A stretch of DNA of 18,665 bases, from positions 1 to 18,665 of the forward strand of contig CAYJGQ010000037.1 in the NCBI GenBank assembly GCA_964369885.1, in the 5' to 3' direction. This document shows, piece by piece, positions 5,805-12,112 of this stretch (the stretch's first letter is position 1; each line of letters opens with the position of its first letter). A program made the translations under genes and the position numbers. The notes under the pieces are model-generated. The model was not told where the DNA came from. It saw only the letters and a list, made by a program, of their open reading frames with translations, and did not search any database. Origin of the DNA: Heteroruminococcus sp964369885 (GTDB lineage: Bacteria; Bacillota; Clostridia; Oscillospirales; Ruminococcaceae).

Positions 5805-7034
5805 ATGGCAAGCAAGTTTCAAAACAAGACGGCCGCCCTTGTGGCCACCATTGCAATCCAGCTCTGTTTAGGCGTGGCCTATATCTGGAGCGTATTCCAA
5901 ACAGGTATTGCAACATCGCTGTTTGAGGGCGACAACGCAACCGCCAGCCTTGCGTATTCGCTACTGCTTTCGGTTTTGTCGGGCGGCAGCGTGCTGGGTG
6001 GCATTCTTACAAGAAAATACACCATTCGCAGGGTGGTTATGATCGGTGGATTTATTCTATCCGCAGGCTTCTTCTTGGCCTCCATGGCCACCGCCCAAAC
6101 CACATGGATGATCTTTGTGGGTTACGGTGTGCTGGGCGGTTTGGGCATGGGCTTTGCCTACTCCACCACCATTGCATGTGTACAGCGCCTTTTCCCCGAG
6201 AAAAAAGGATTTGTTACCGGCCTTGTTGTAGCGGCGCTTGGCATGGGTGGTCTTGTGTTTACCCCCATTGTTGAAACCTTGATTACAAACTTTGGCGGCG
6301 TAGGCGTGGGCGAGCTCATGACCTTTAGAATAATGTCGATTATCTTTTTGGTTATTTGCACAGGCGGTTCAATTTTCCTATTTATGCCGGCACAGCCCAC
6401 ACCGGCAGCCGGTGCCGCACAAGAAAGCACCGACGCCTCACCCCTACAGGTTTTGCGCCGTCCTGAGTTCTACCTCATCACCACATCTATGATGCTGGCC
6501 TGCACCGGCGGCCTTATGATGATTGGCTTTGCAAAGCCAATTGCCATTGGCCACGGCCTTGTGGAAAACGCCACCATCGGTGTGCTGATGATCTCCATCT
6601 TTAATGCCATTGGCCGCCTGTTTTGGGGCAGTGTGTCGGATAAGTTGGGTCGTGTGCCCACACTGGTCATCCTAATGGTGGGCAGCGGCATCATGTCGCT
6701 TTTGGTAGGCGTGGTATCGGGCAACTGGGTATTTGTGCTTATCGGCTGTATCGGGTTTTTCTACGGCGGTCTGCTTTCCAACTACCCCACCCTCACCGCA
6801 GAGGTGTTTGGCCCCAAATATGTGGCCACAAACTACGGTATGGTGCTTGTGGGATTCGGTCTTGCCGCCATTGTGTCCTCCTACATTGCAGGTTATTATA
6901 AAAACATCGCCGCCGAGGACATAAGCCTGATGTTCCCCGCATTTGTAATTGCCGCCATCTGCTCGGTTGTGGCAGTGGGACTGATTTTGGTGGTAAACGG
7001 TATGCAAAAGAAAAAGAAGGCGGCTGTAAAGTAA
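5805..7034 (+). CDS. OFA-type major facilitator superfamily transporter
   Basis: This 409-residue protein has twelve predicted membrane helices and a central cytoplasmic loop near 195-218. Features of the oxalate/formate antiporter-like (OFA) group are visible: AYIWSVFQ (25-32) in helix 1, GGLGMGFAYSTTIACVQRLF (111-130) followed by PEKKGFVTGLVVAALGMGG (131-149), and the loop motif GRLFWGSVSDKLGR (270-283). Members move small carboxylates such as oxalate, formate or pyruvate. The helix around 343-364 has no lysine, whereas OxlT needs Lys355 in helix 11, so oxalate is not a safe call. I chose the ATG at 5805 because AAGGAG (5791-5796) precedes it; the longer frame runs through the terminator. 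It lies behind the small ORF and terminator and ends in its own terminator. Confidence 0.88.
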   Translation: MASKFQNKTAALVATIAIQLCLGVAYIWSVFQTGIATSLFEGDNATASLAYSLLLSVLSGGSVLGGILTRKYTIRRVVMIGGFILSAGFFLASMATAQTTWMIFVGYGVLGGLGMGFAYSTTIACVQRLFPEKKGFVTGLVVAALGMGGLVFTPIVETLITNFGGVGVGELMTFRIMSIIFLVICTGGSIFLFMPAQPTPAAGAAQESTDASPLQVLRRPEFYLITTSMMLACTGGLMMIGFAKPIAIGHGLVENATIGVLMISIFNAIGRLFWGSVSDKLGRVPTLVILMVGSGIMSLLVGVVSGNWVFVLIGCIGFFYGGLLSNYPTLTAEVFGPKYVATNYGMVLVGFGLAAIVSSYIAGYYKNIAAEDISLMFPAFVIAAICSVVAVGLILVVNGMQKKKKAAVK

Positions 7035-7101
7035 TTTTGCCACCTAACTAAACCAACTCCGGGGCCGAATCTACCTCGCAAATTAGAAAAAAGGCCTCAC
7101 T

Positions 7102-7141
7102 AAAAACCACCCTTATCCCATTGCCGGATAGGGTGGTTTTT
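7102..7141 (+). terminator. Terminator of the MFS gene
   Basis: ACCACCC-T-TATCC (from 7106) pairs with GGATAGGGTGGT (from 7126) with one bulged T, giving an 11-12 bp stem and a 7-nt loop, flanked by A5 and T5. It should stop read-through into the MarR unit. Confidence 0.9.
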
Positions 7142-7241
7142 GTTGGTTGCGGCGGCGCTGTGCCTGTGCTAATTTGCATAAACATGCAAAACACCACCAC
7201 CACGGCGCGCAGGGTTAAAATTGGCACAAGGGTGGCTTATT

Positions 7242-7257
7242 GTTTCAAAATTGAAAC
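7242..7257. promoter_or_regulatory. Upstream MarR-type operator
   Basis: GTTTCAA-AA-TTGAAAC has perfect 7-bp arms and lies directly upstream of the -35 box of the marR-type gene. It shares the TTTCAA-N2-TTGAAA core with the site at 7290-7303; the centres are 47 bp apart. Confidence 0.65.
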
Positions 7258-7261
7258 CACC

Positions 7262-7290
7262 TTGACTGCCCGTGTTCCTTGTGATATAAT
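7262..7290 (+). promoter_or_regulatory. Promoter of the MarR-UvrA2 operon
   Basis: TTGACT (7262-7267) and TATAAT (7285-7290) are 17 bp apart, close to the sigma-A consensus. It is bracketed by two copies of the same palindrome. Confidence 0.88.
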
Positions 7291-7303
7291 TTCAATATTG
7301 AAA
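7290..7303. promoter_or_regulatory. Downstream MarR-type operator
   Basis: TTTCAATATTGAAA is a perfect 14-bp palindrome that begins at the last base of the -10 box and covers the expected transcription start. A bound dimer here would block initiation. Confidence 0.65.
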
Positions 7304-7324
7304 CTACTTGAGATGAGGTGTAGT

Positions 7325-7738
7325 ATGAGAGAAGCATATTTTAAGTTTATGAGTGCGGTTGATATCGACTGCTATAAAAGTATTCGTGAGAGTGAAATTG
7401 GTAGCACTTTGCCATATTCCGATGTATTGCAGCTATTTATAATAAACCACAAACATAATATGACTGTAAGCGAGCTTGCCGACAGGCTTAACCTTTCTCG
7501 TCCTGCAACAACCCAAAAGGTAAACGAACTTGCAAATAAGGGTTTGGTTATAAAAACGGGGTCGACCAAAGATAAAAGGGTGACCTACTTATCGCTTGCT
7601 GAGAGTTTAATTCAAAATAGTAATGATGCAAAATCTGCCTCACTTATGGACGCGGTTGATGAGCATTTTTCAGAGGATAAAAAGGCAGTATTTAGGGAAA
7701 TACTAAACTTTATGGCAGATTATCTGTTGGAGGGCTAA
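7325..7738 (+). CDS. MarR-family transcriptional regulator
   Basis: This 137-residue protein has a MarR winged helix fold: NMTVSELADRLNLSRPATTQ (45-64) is the helix-turn-helix, followed by the wing with TKDKRVTYLSL (83-93). The C-terminal helix (about 110-135) would form the dimer. MarR repressors usually release DNA on binding a small phenolic or drug-like ligand. The ATG at 7325 follows GATGAGGTG (7312-7320), a moderate binding site; the open frame back to 7121 crosses the promoter and is not used. Its stop overlaps the ATG of the UvrA2 gene (TAATG), so the two are translationally coupled. Two matching palindromes around the promoter suggest autorepression and drug-induced expression of the pair. 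Confidence 0.88.
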   Translation: MREAYFKFMSAVDIDCYKSIRESEIGSTLPYSDVLQLFIINHKHNMTVSELADRLNLSRPATTQKVNELANKGLVIKTGSTKDKRVTYLSLAESLIQNSNDAKSASLMDAVDEHFSEDKKAVFREILNFMADYLLEG

Positions 7739-10185
7739 TGCAAAACGAATTTATAAAAATAACAGGCGCAAGAGAAAACAACCTTAAAAATATTTCGGTG
7801 GAAATACCAAAATATAAACTTGTTGCTTTAACAGGTGTTTCGGGCAGTGGCAAGAGCAGCTTTGCTATGGACATACTGCAAAAAGAATGTCAGCGTCAAT
7901 ATTTAGAGTCCATGGGAATGGTGACAGACGGGCTTAACAAACCGCAGGTTGACAGTATTGTTGGGCTTTCGCCGTCTATTTCTGTTGGGCAAAGGGTGCT
8001 GTCTAAAAACCCACGCTCCACGGTTGGGACATACACCGAGATACTGACCTACCTTCGCATACTATATGCAAAGCTTGCAACAAGAACCTGCCCACACTGC
8101 AACCAAGAAATTACCCCGAATTTTGATGAAGATGAGGAAATTGACTTTACTGATACTGTATGCCCTCATTGTAAAAGCAAGCTACAACACCTTAGTATGG
8201 CCAGCTTTTCTTTTAACAAAACCCAGGGTGCTTGCCCAAAGTGTAAGGGTATTGGCACCCTAAAAGAGGTTGACTTATCAAAACTCATTGATGCAAACCT
8301 CACCGTAAAGGAGGGCGCTATTAAAATTTGGGGAAACGAAACTTTTTGGGAGCATTACTCAAATACATTTGAGGCCTGTGGCAGGCACTACGGCTTTACC
8401 TTTGATGTTTCAAAGCCTGTAAAAGATTATAACGAGCTTGAGATGTTGGTGCTACTTGACGGTGTTGACAGCGAGGAGTTTAAGAGGCGTTTTCCAAACA
8501 TTAAAAAACCTAAACGTGTTATGGATGGTTATGTTGAGGGGCTTGCCACCTTTGTAAATAAAAAGGCGCTGGAATCTGCCACAAAAAAGGTGGCAAACCC
8601 TGTCATTGCAAATGCCATAGCAAGCACCCCTTGTGATGAATGTGGCGGTACAAGGCTTGGTTTTGACGGACGCACTGCAAAACTCGGCGGTAAAACCATC
8701 ATAGAAGTGAGCGGGTTTACAATGTCAGCGCTTGCTGATTTTCTTGAGAAGACAAAAAACAATTTAGCCCCATCGGCCAAAGAAATCGCCACGGTGGTTA
8801 TAGGCGATATTCTAAAGCGTGTAAATGGCATTGTAAAAATCGGGCTGGAATACCTCTCAATCGACCGACCGGTTAGCACCCTTTCGGGTGGTGAAAGTCA
8901 GCGAATTCGCCTTACAAGCATTTTAGAGAGCGGGCTTACAGGGGTGCTGTACATCTTGGATGAGCCGACCACAGGACTGCACGCACGAGATACCTTGCTA
9001 CTACTAAAAGCAATAAAAAAACTGCGTGACCTTGGCAACACGGTTATCGTGATAGAGCATGATATGGACTTTGTGAGACAGTGCGATTATGTAATTGATT
9101 TTGGCATTGGTGCAGGCTCCTTGGGTGGCGAAATTATAGCAAGTGGCACGGTTTTGGAGCTTTCTCAAAATAAAATTTCAAATACTGCAAAGTACCTGCG
9201 TGAAAAAAGCCCAAAACCCGGCGATAAAAAGATAAATGCGAGTAGATTTATTGAGGTTAAAAAAGCAAATGCACATAACCTTAAAAATGTTTCGGTAAAT
9301 ATCCCACTGGGGCAGCTTGTTTCTTTTGCGGGGGTATCGGGTAGTGGTAAAAGCAGTCTTATTTTTGATGTTATCGAGCATCGAACAAACGCCGAAAGCA
9401 TTGGTGGCTTTGAGCATATTTCAGAGGTTATTAAAATTGACCAAAGCCCCATAGGCAGACAAATCCGAAGCAACATAGCCACCTATACCGAGGTTTTTAC
9501 ACTGATAAGAGAGCTGTTTTCTGCCCAGGCGCAGGCGAAAAAACAAAAGCTTAAATCTGCCGATTTCTCCTTTAATGTCAAGGGCGGCAGGTGCGAAAAA
9601 TGCGAAGGGCTTGGAGTAATCTTGCTTGACATGCAGTTTTTGGATGATGTGGAGGTTATATGCCCTGTTTGCAAAGGGCATAGGTTTAAGAAGAAGGTGC
9701 TGTCTGTGCTATATAAAGGCAAAAGCATCTCGGATGTTTTAAACATGACTGTGCTTGAAAACTTAGAGTTTTTTGAGGGCGATAGGGATATTTATAAAAA
9801 ACTTAGCGTTATAAATGAAGTTGGCCTTGCGTATTTAAAACTTGGGCAATCTACAACAACCCTTTCGGGCGGCGAGTGCCAAAGGCTTAAGCTCTCAAAA
9901 GAGCTTGCAAAAGGCAGTGGGGGTCACACACTATATCTTTTGGACGAGCCGACAACGGGACTTCATCCATCGGATAGTGAAAAACTCTTGGCATTACTTC
10001 AAAAACTTGTAAGCCAAAATAACTCTGTATTTGTGATTGAGCATAACACAGGCATTTTAGCAAAAAGCGATTATATTATAGAACTTGGCCCACTGGGCGG
10101 TGACAAAGGTGGAGAAATTATAGCTAAGGGCACACCCCTTGAGATTACACGCAGTGAAAATAGCATTACAGGTAGATATTTATAA
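7738..10185 (+). CDS. UvrA2-type ABC protein (DrrC-like drug resistance)
   Basis: This 815-residue protein has two UvrA-type ABC ATPase halves. Half one has Walker A GVSGSGKS (33-40), signature LSGGESQ (382-388) and YILDEP (405-410). Half two has GVSGSGKS (532-539), LSGGECQ (709-715) and YLLDEP (733-738). CxxC pairs occur at 118/121, 142/145, 166/169, 299/302, 619/622 and 642/645, fitting zinc modules. UvrA of repair is about 940 residues; here roughly 100 residues between the first two CxxC pairs, where UvrA binds UvrB, are replaced by about 20. That is the mark of UvrA2 paralogs such as DrrC, linked to tolerance of intercalating drugs. It is soluble and lacks membrane helices. It is co-transcribed with the MarR gene and overlaps it by one base. 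Resistance is inference from family and context. Confidence 0.92.
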   Translation: MQNEFIKITGARENNLKNISVEIPKYKLVALTGVSGSGKSSFAMDILQKECQRQYLESMGMVTDGLNKPQVDSIVGLSPSISVGQRVLSKNPRSTVGTYTEILTYLRILYAKLATRTCPHCNQEITPNFDEDEEIDFTDTVCPHCKSKLQHLSMASFSFNKTQGACPKCKGIGTLKEVDLSKLIDANLTVKEGAIKIWGNETFWEHYSNTFEACGRHYGFTFDVSKPVKDYNELEMLVLLDGVDSEEFKRRFPNIKKPKRVMDGYVEGLATFVNKKALESATKKVANPVIANAIASTPCDECGGTRLGFDGRTAKLGGKTIIEVSGFTMSALADFLEKTKNNLAPSAKEIATVVIGDILKRVNGIVKIGLEYLSIDRPVSTLSGGESQRIRLTSILESGLTGVLYILDEPTTGLHARDTLLLLKAIKKLRDLGNTVIVIEHDMDFVRQCDYVIDFGIGAGSLGGEIIASGTVLELSQNKISNTAKYLREKSPKPGDKKINASRFIEVKKANAHNLKNVSVNIPLGQLVSFAGVSGSGKSSLIFDVIEHRTNAESIGGFEHISEVIKIDQSPIGRQIRSNIATYTEVFTLIRELFSAQAQAKKQKLKSADFSFNVKGGRCEKCEGLGVILLDMQFLDDVEVICPVCKGHRFKKKVLSVLYKGKSISDVLNMTVLENLEFFEGDRDIYKKLSVINEVGLAYLKLGQSTTTLSGGECQRLKLSKELAKGSGGHTLYLLDEPTTGLHPSDSEKLLALLQKLVSQNNSVFVIEHNTGILAKSDYIIELGPLGGDKGGEIIAKGTPLEITRSENSITGRYL

Positions 10186-10196
10186 AAATAAAGAGT

Positions 10197-10236
10197 AAAA
10201 GGTTGGAGCATATTAAGCCTTGTTACAACCCTTTTT
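10197..10236 (+). terminator. Probable terminator of the MarR-UvrA2 operon
   Basis: AAAAGGTTG (10197-10205) pairs with CAACCCTTTT (10226-10235) with one bulged C. The 20-nt loop is long, and the T-run forms part of the stem. It is adequate but not strong, starting 12 bp after the UvrA2 stop. Confidence 0.6.
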
Positions 10237-10296
10237 ACGGATTTGTTTTGTATGTGCGCCCCACCACAAACGAAGCAATGCGTCGTGCTTTAAGCA

Positions 10297-10335
10297 CAAA
10301 AAAACAACCCCCTGCAAAATACGGCAGGGGGTTGT
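10297..10335 (-). terminator. Terminator of the G5/3D protein gene
   Basis: A perfect 12-bp stem (10304-10315 with 10324-10335) has an 8-nt loop. Read on the minus strand it is followed by seven T. It lies 11 bp beyond the stop of the minus-strand gene. Confidence 0.93.
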
Positions 10336-10345
10336 GGGCTGTGTC

Positions 10346-11443
10346 TTACGAGTATGAGGCATACCGTCCGGTGTAAACAGAGCTTGCGGTATATTCAAGC
10401 ACATAGATATCCACTATGCGTCGGCCGTTTAACATGCTTTCAAGAAAGGTGTCGTAGTACAAATCGATGTCTATAACCCCGTCCATCAGGCCTATGCCTG
10501 TGTCGTTGGAAACGGCGTAGCCGTATATAAAATCACCGCTTGAGGTTCGCACATACAGCTTGGTGCCGTAGGGGAACTGGGAGGCTCTAACAGCCACGGT
10601 GCCGGCCACACATGTGCCACCCGAGGCCCCCCAAGCGCCTGGGCCTGCATAGTAACCTGTGGCTATTTGATCACTGAAAACCTCTACATAATTCAGCGGT
10701 ATGCCGTTTTCGTCCAGGGGGAACTCGTTGCTGTAATCAAAGGTGGATATGGGGCTGCCATCATCTATGAGTATTGTGTTGGTTATGGGGGAGCGGGTGA
10801 TGTCGGAGGAGATTAGCTCCTTGTCCTGCACCTGATTGTCCACCGTGGTTTGGCTGTAGGTCAGGGTGCGAACCCCGTCACGGCCATCCTGCAATACCCT
10901 TGTGTTGCCCTCGTTTAAAAGGCTTGTGGATTTGTACTCGGTTTGATACGCAATTACTTCCTGTTCCTGACTTATTTCCTGCTCCACCCTTTGCAGTACA
11001 AGCTCGTCCCCCTCCTGCACAACCTCCGAAAGGTTCATGTTAAGGCGGTCAAGCTCGCCCAGCGAAATGTTTTGGGTGGCAAGCAGCTTGTCCACCGTTA
11101 CAGCGGTTGACATGGCCTGAATTGTGTTGCCGTCGGCCGTCAAACTTATGGGGAAGGCGCGCTCAACCATCATTTCGTGGTATTCACCGGGGATGTCCTC
11201 GGTTAGGTAAACTCGGTCATTTTGCCCTATGGATATATCGAACTGGTTCATTATGCTGGCGGTGTCCACATTGGTGGTGTAGGTCAGATACTCACGGTTT
11301 CCGTCCACAACCCGCACAACCTGGGTAGCCGAGATTGTATAGGTAATTATTCCGGCCACCGCACACAAAAACAGTGCGCAGGCAAGCACTCGGCTTCCTA
11401 TAAAATCTAAAATACCCTGCTTAAAACGTCTAACTTCGGTCAT
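10346..11443 (-). CDS. YabE-like G5/3D cell-wall protein
   Basis: This 365-residue protein has a membrane helix or signal anchor (about 17-37), two DUF348-like segments (about 43-84 and 95-145), a G5 domain (about 150-225) and a C-terminal 3D domain (about 260-350). The order matches YabE/RpfB-like wall remodelling proteins, whose 3D domain resembles part of the MltA lytic transglycosylase barrel. In the 3D domain I see TVAVRASQFPYGTKLY (282-297), SNDTG (312-316), VIDIDLYYD (323-331) and GRRIVDIYVLE (340-350). The first of the three name-giving aspartates seems to be Arg286; the family usually reads AVD there. Activity is therefore uncertain. The ATG at 11443 follows AAGGAGAG (11449-11456 on the complement). 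It has its own promoter and a very long leader. Confidence 0.88.
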   Translation of the reverse strand: MTEVRRFKQGILDFIGSRVLACALFLCAVAGIITYTISATQVVRVVDGNREYLTYTTNVDTASIMNQFDISIGQNDRVYLTEDIPGEYHEMMVERAFPISLTADGNTIQAMSTAVTVDKLLATQNISLGELDRLNMNLSEVVQEGDELVLQRVEQEISQEQEVIAYQTEYKSTSLLNEGNTRVLQDGRDGVRTLTYSQTTVDNQVQDKELISSDITRSPITNTILIDDGSPISTFDYSNEFPLDENGIPLNYVEVFSDQIATGYYAGPGAWGASGGTCVAGTVAVRASQFPYGTKLYVRTSSGDFIYGYAVSNDTGIGLMDGVIDIDLYYDTFLESMLNGRRIVDIYVLEYTASSVYTGRYASYS

Positions 11444-11797
11444 ATTACTCTCCTTCTTTTGAAAAACGTTGCCCTAATTATGGGAAAGCCTTGGCCTAAA
11501 TATTCACAGGCACAGGAAATCTCATAAAATGTTGTGGGCAGGTTTTCCTTTAACAAAACCGATACACCCCCACTTAGGGGAACAACTCATGTGTATCGAT
11601 TTTTGGGGCTACAAAAGCATAATGCGCCCCGTCACAGGATAATATTGCCATACTATCCATGTGATTTGTGTCGATAATTCAAACTTAATATTTTTTGCCC
11701 AAAAGTCCCGTAAATGGCCGCGGCTTTTGGGGCAATACACTGCGGTTACACCCAAAATAACCGCATAGCAAACACTTTGGAGCAACCCAAAGCATTA
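11444..11797 (-). other. Long structured 5' leader of the G5/3D gene
   Basis: The leader from the predicted start (about 11797) to the ATG is about 354 nt and contains no reading frame of note. It holds at least five good hairpins: CTTTGG/CCAAAG (11775-11792), an 8-bp TGCGGTTA/TAACCGCA stem (11741-11765), an 11-bp stem with one bulge (11695-11735), CGATACAC/GTGTATCG enclosing CCCC/GGGG (11560-11598), and GGTTTT/AAAACC (11541-11560). The last two share a base and partly compete. I do not recognise a known riboswitch. The ydaO (c-di-AMP) class that often precedes wall-enzyme genes was looked for and its conserved strings were not found. Confidence 0.55.
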
Positions 11798-11803
11798 GGG
11801 GAT

Positions 11804-11832
11804 ATTATATGCGCAGCATTATGTATTGTCAA
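11804..11832 (-). promoter_or_regulatory. Promoter of the G5/3D gene
   Basis: On the minus strand, TTGACA (11827-11832) and TATAAT (11804-11809) are perfect boxes 17 bp apart. Just upstream, at 11844-11869, an inverted repeat TTTTGCCCC/GGGGTAAAA (one G-T mismatch, 8-nt spacer) could be a regulator site. Confidence 0.88.
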
Positions 11833-11988
11833 GTCTTGGGAGGTTTTGCCCCTTAAAATTGGGGTAAAATACCCTATTTTGTACATAGATGCTCTACCTT
11901 ACCCAGCATTATTCATTACTATCTATAATATTTGGACAAATTATTATTAAATGCTCAATTTTCTCTTTAATTTTTCCAGGTTTTGTAC

Positions 11989-11994
11989 TATAAT
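11989..11994 (+). promoter_or_regulatory. Possible -10 box for the surface protein gene
   Basis: A perfect TATAAT stands here, about 120 bp before the surface protein start codon. The best -35 match at 17 bp (TTTAAT, 11966-11971) is poor, so the promoter may need an activator or another sigma factor. Confidence 0.4.
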
Positions 11995-12027
11995 ATATCT
12001 TGTAAAATTGTCTGTTTAGTTATGCCT

Positions 12028-12054
12028 AAAACGCAGGGAGCAAAGGCGTTTTTT
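12028..12054 (+). terminator. Terminator-like hairpin in the surface gene leader
   Basis: AAAACGC (12028-12034) pairs with GCGTTTT (12046-12052) around an 11-nt loop, with six T at the end. It lies 60 bp before the coding region and could act as a weak attenuator. The stem has only three G-C pairs, so it may be inactive. Confidence 0.35.
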
Positions 12055-12112
12055 ATAGATCTGTTTTGAGTGGGCGGGTCGATTAGAGAGATACCCAAGC
12101 GGAGGGATAAGG

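Noticed and set aside
5805..7034. Calling the transporter an oxalate:formate antiporter.
   Set aside because: The OFA group is diverse, and no lysine is seen in the helix where OxlT carries its essential Lys355.
7121..7324. N-terminal extension of the MarR protein by 68 residues.
   Set aside because: It covers the promoter and both operator palindromes and has no family similarity.
11444..11797. ydaO-type c-di-AMP riboswitch before the G5/3D gene.
   Set aside because: The conserved GGGGUGAAUC-like and CCGAAUCC-like segments are not found in the leader.
12001..12112. c-di-GMP-I riboswitch in the surface protein leader, suggested by GAGCAAAGGCG.
   Set aside because: Only a fragment resembles the core; the expected helices and the second conserved segment are missing.
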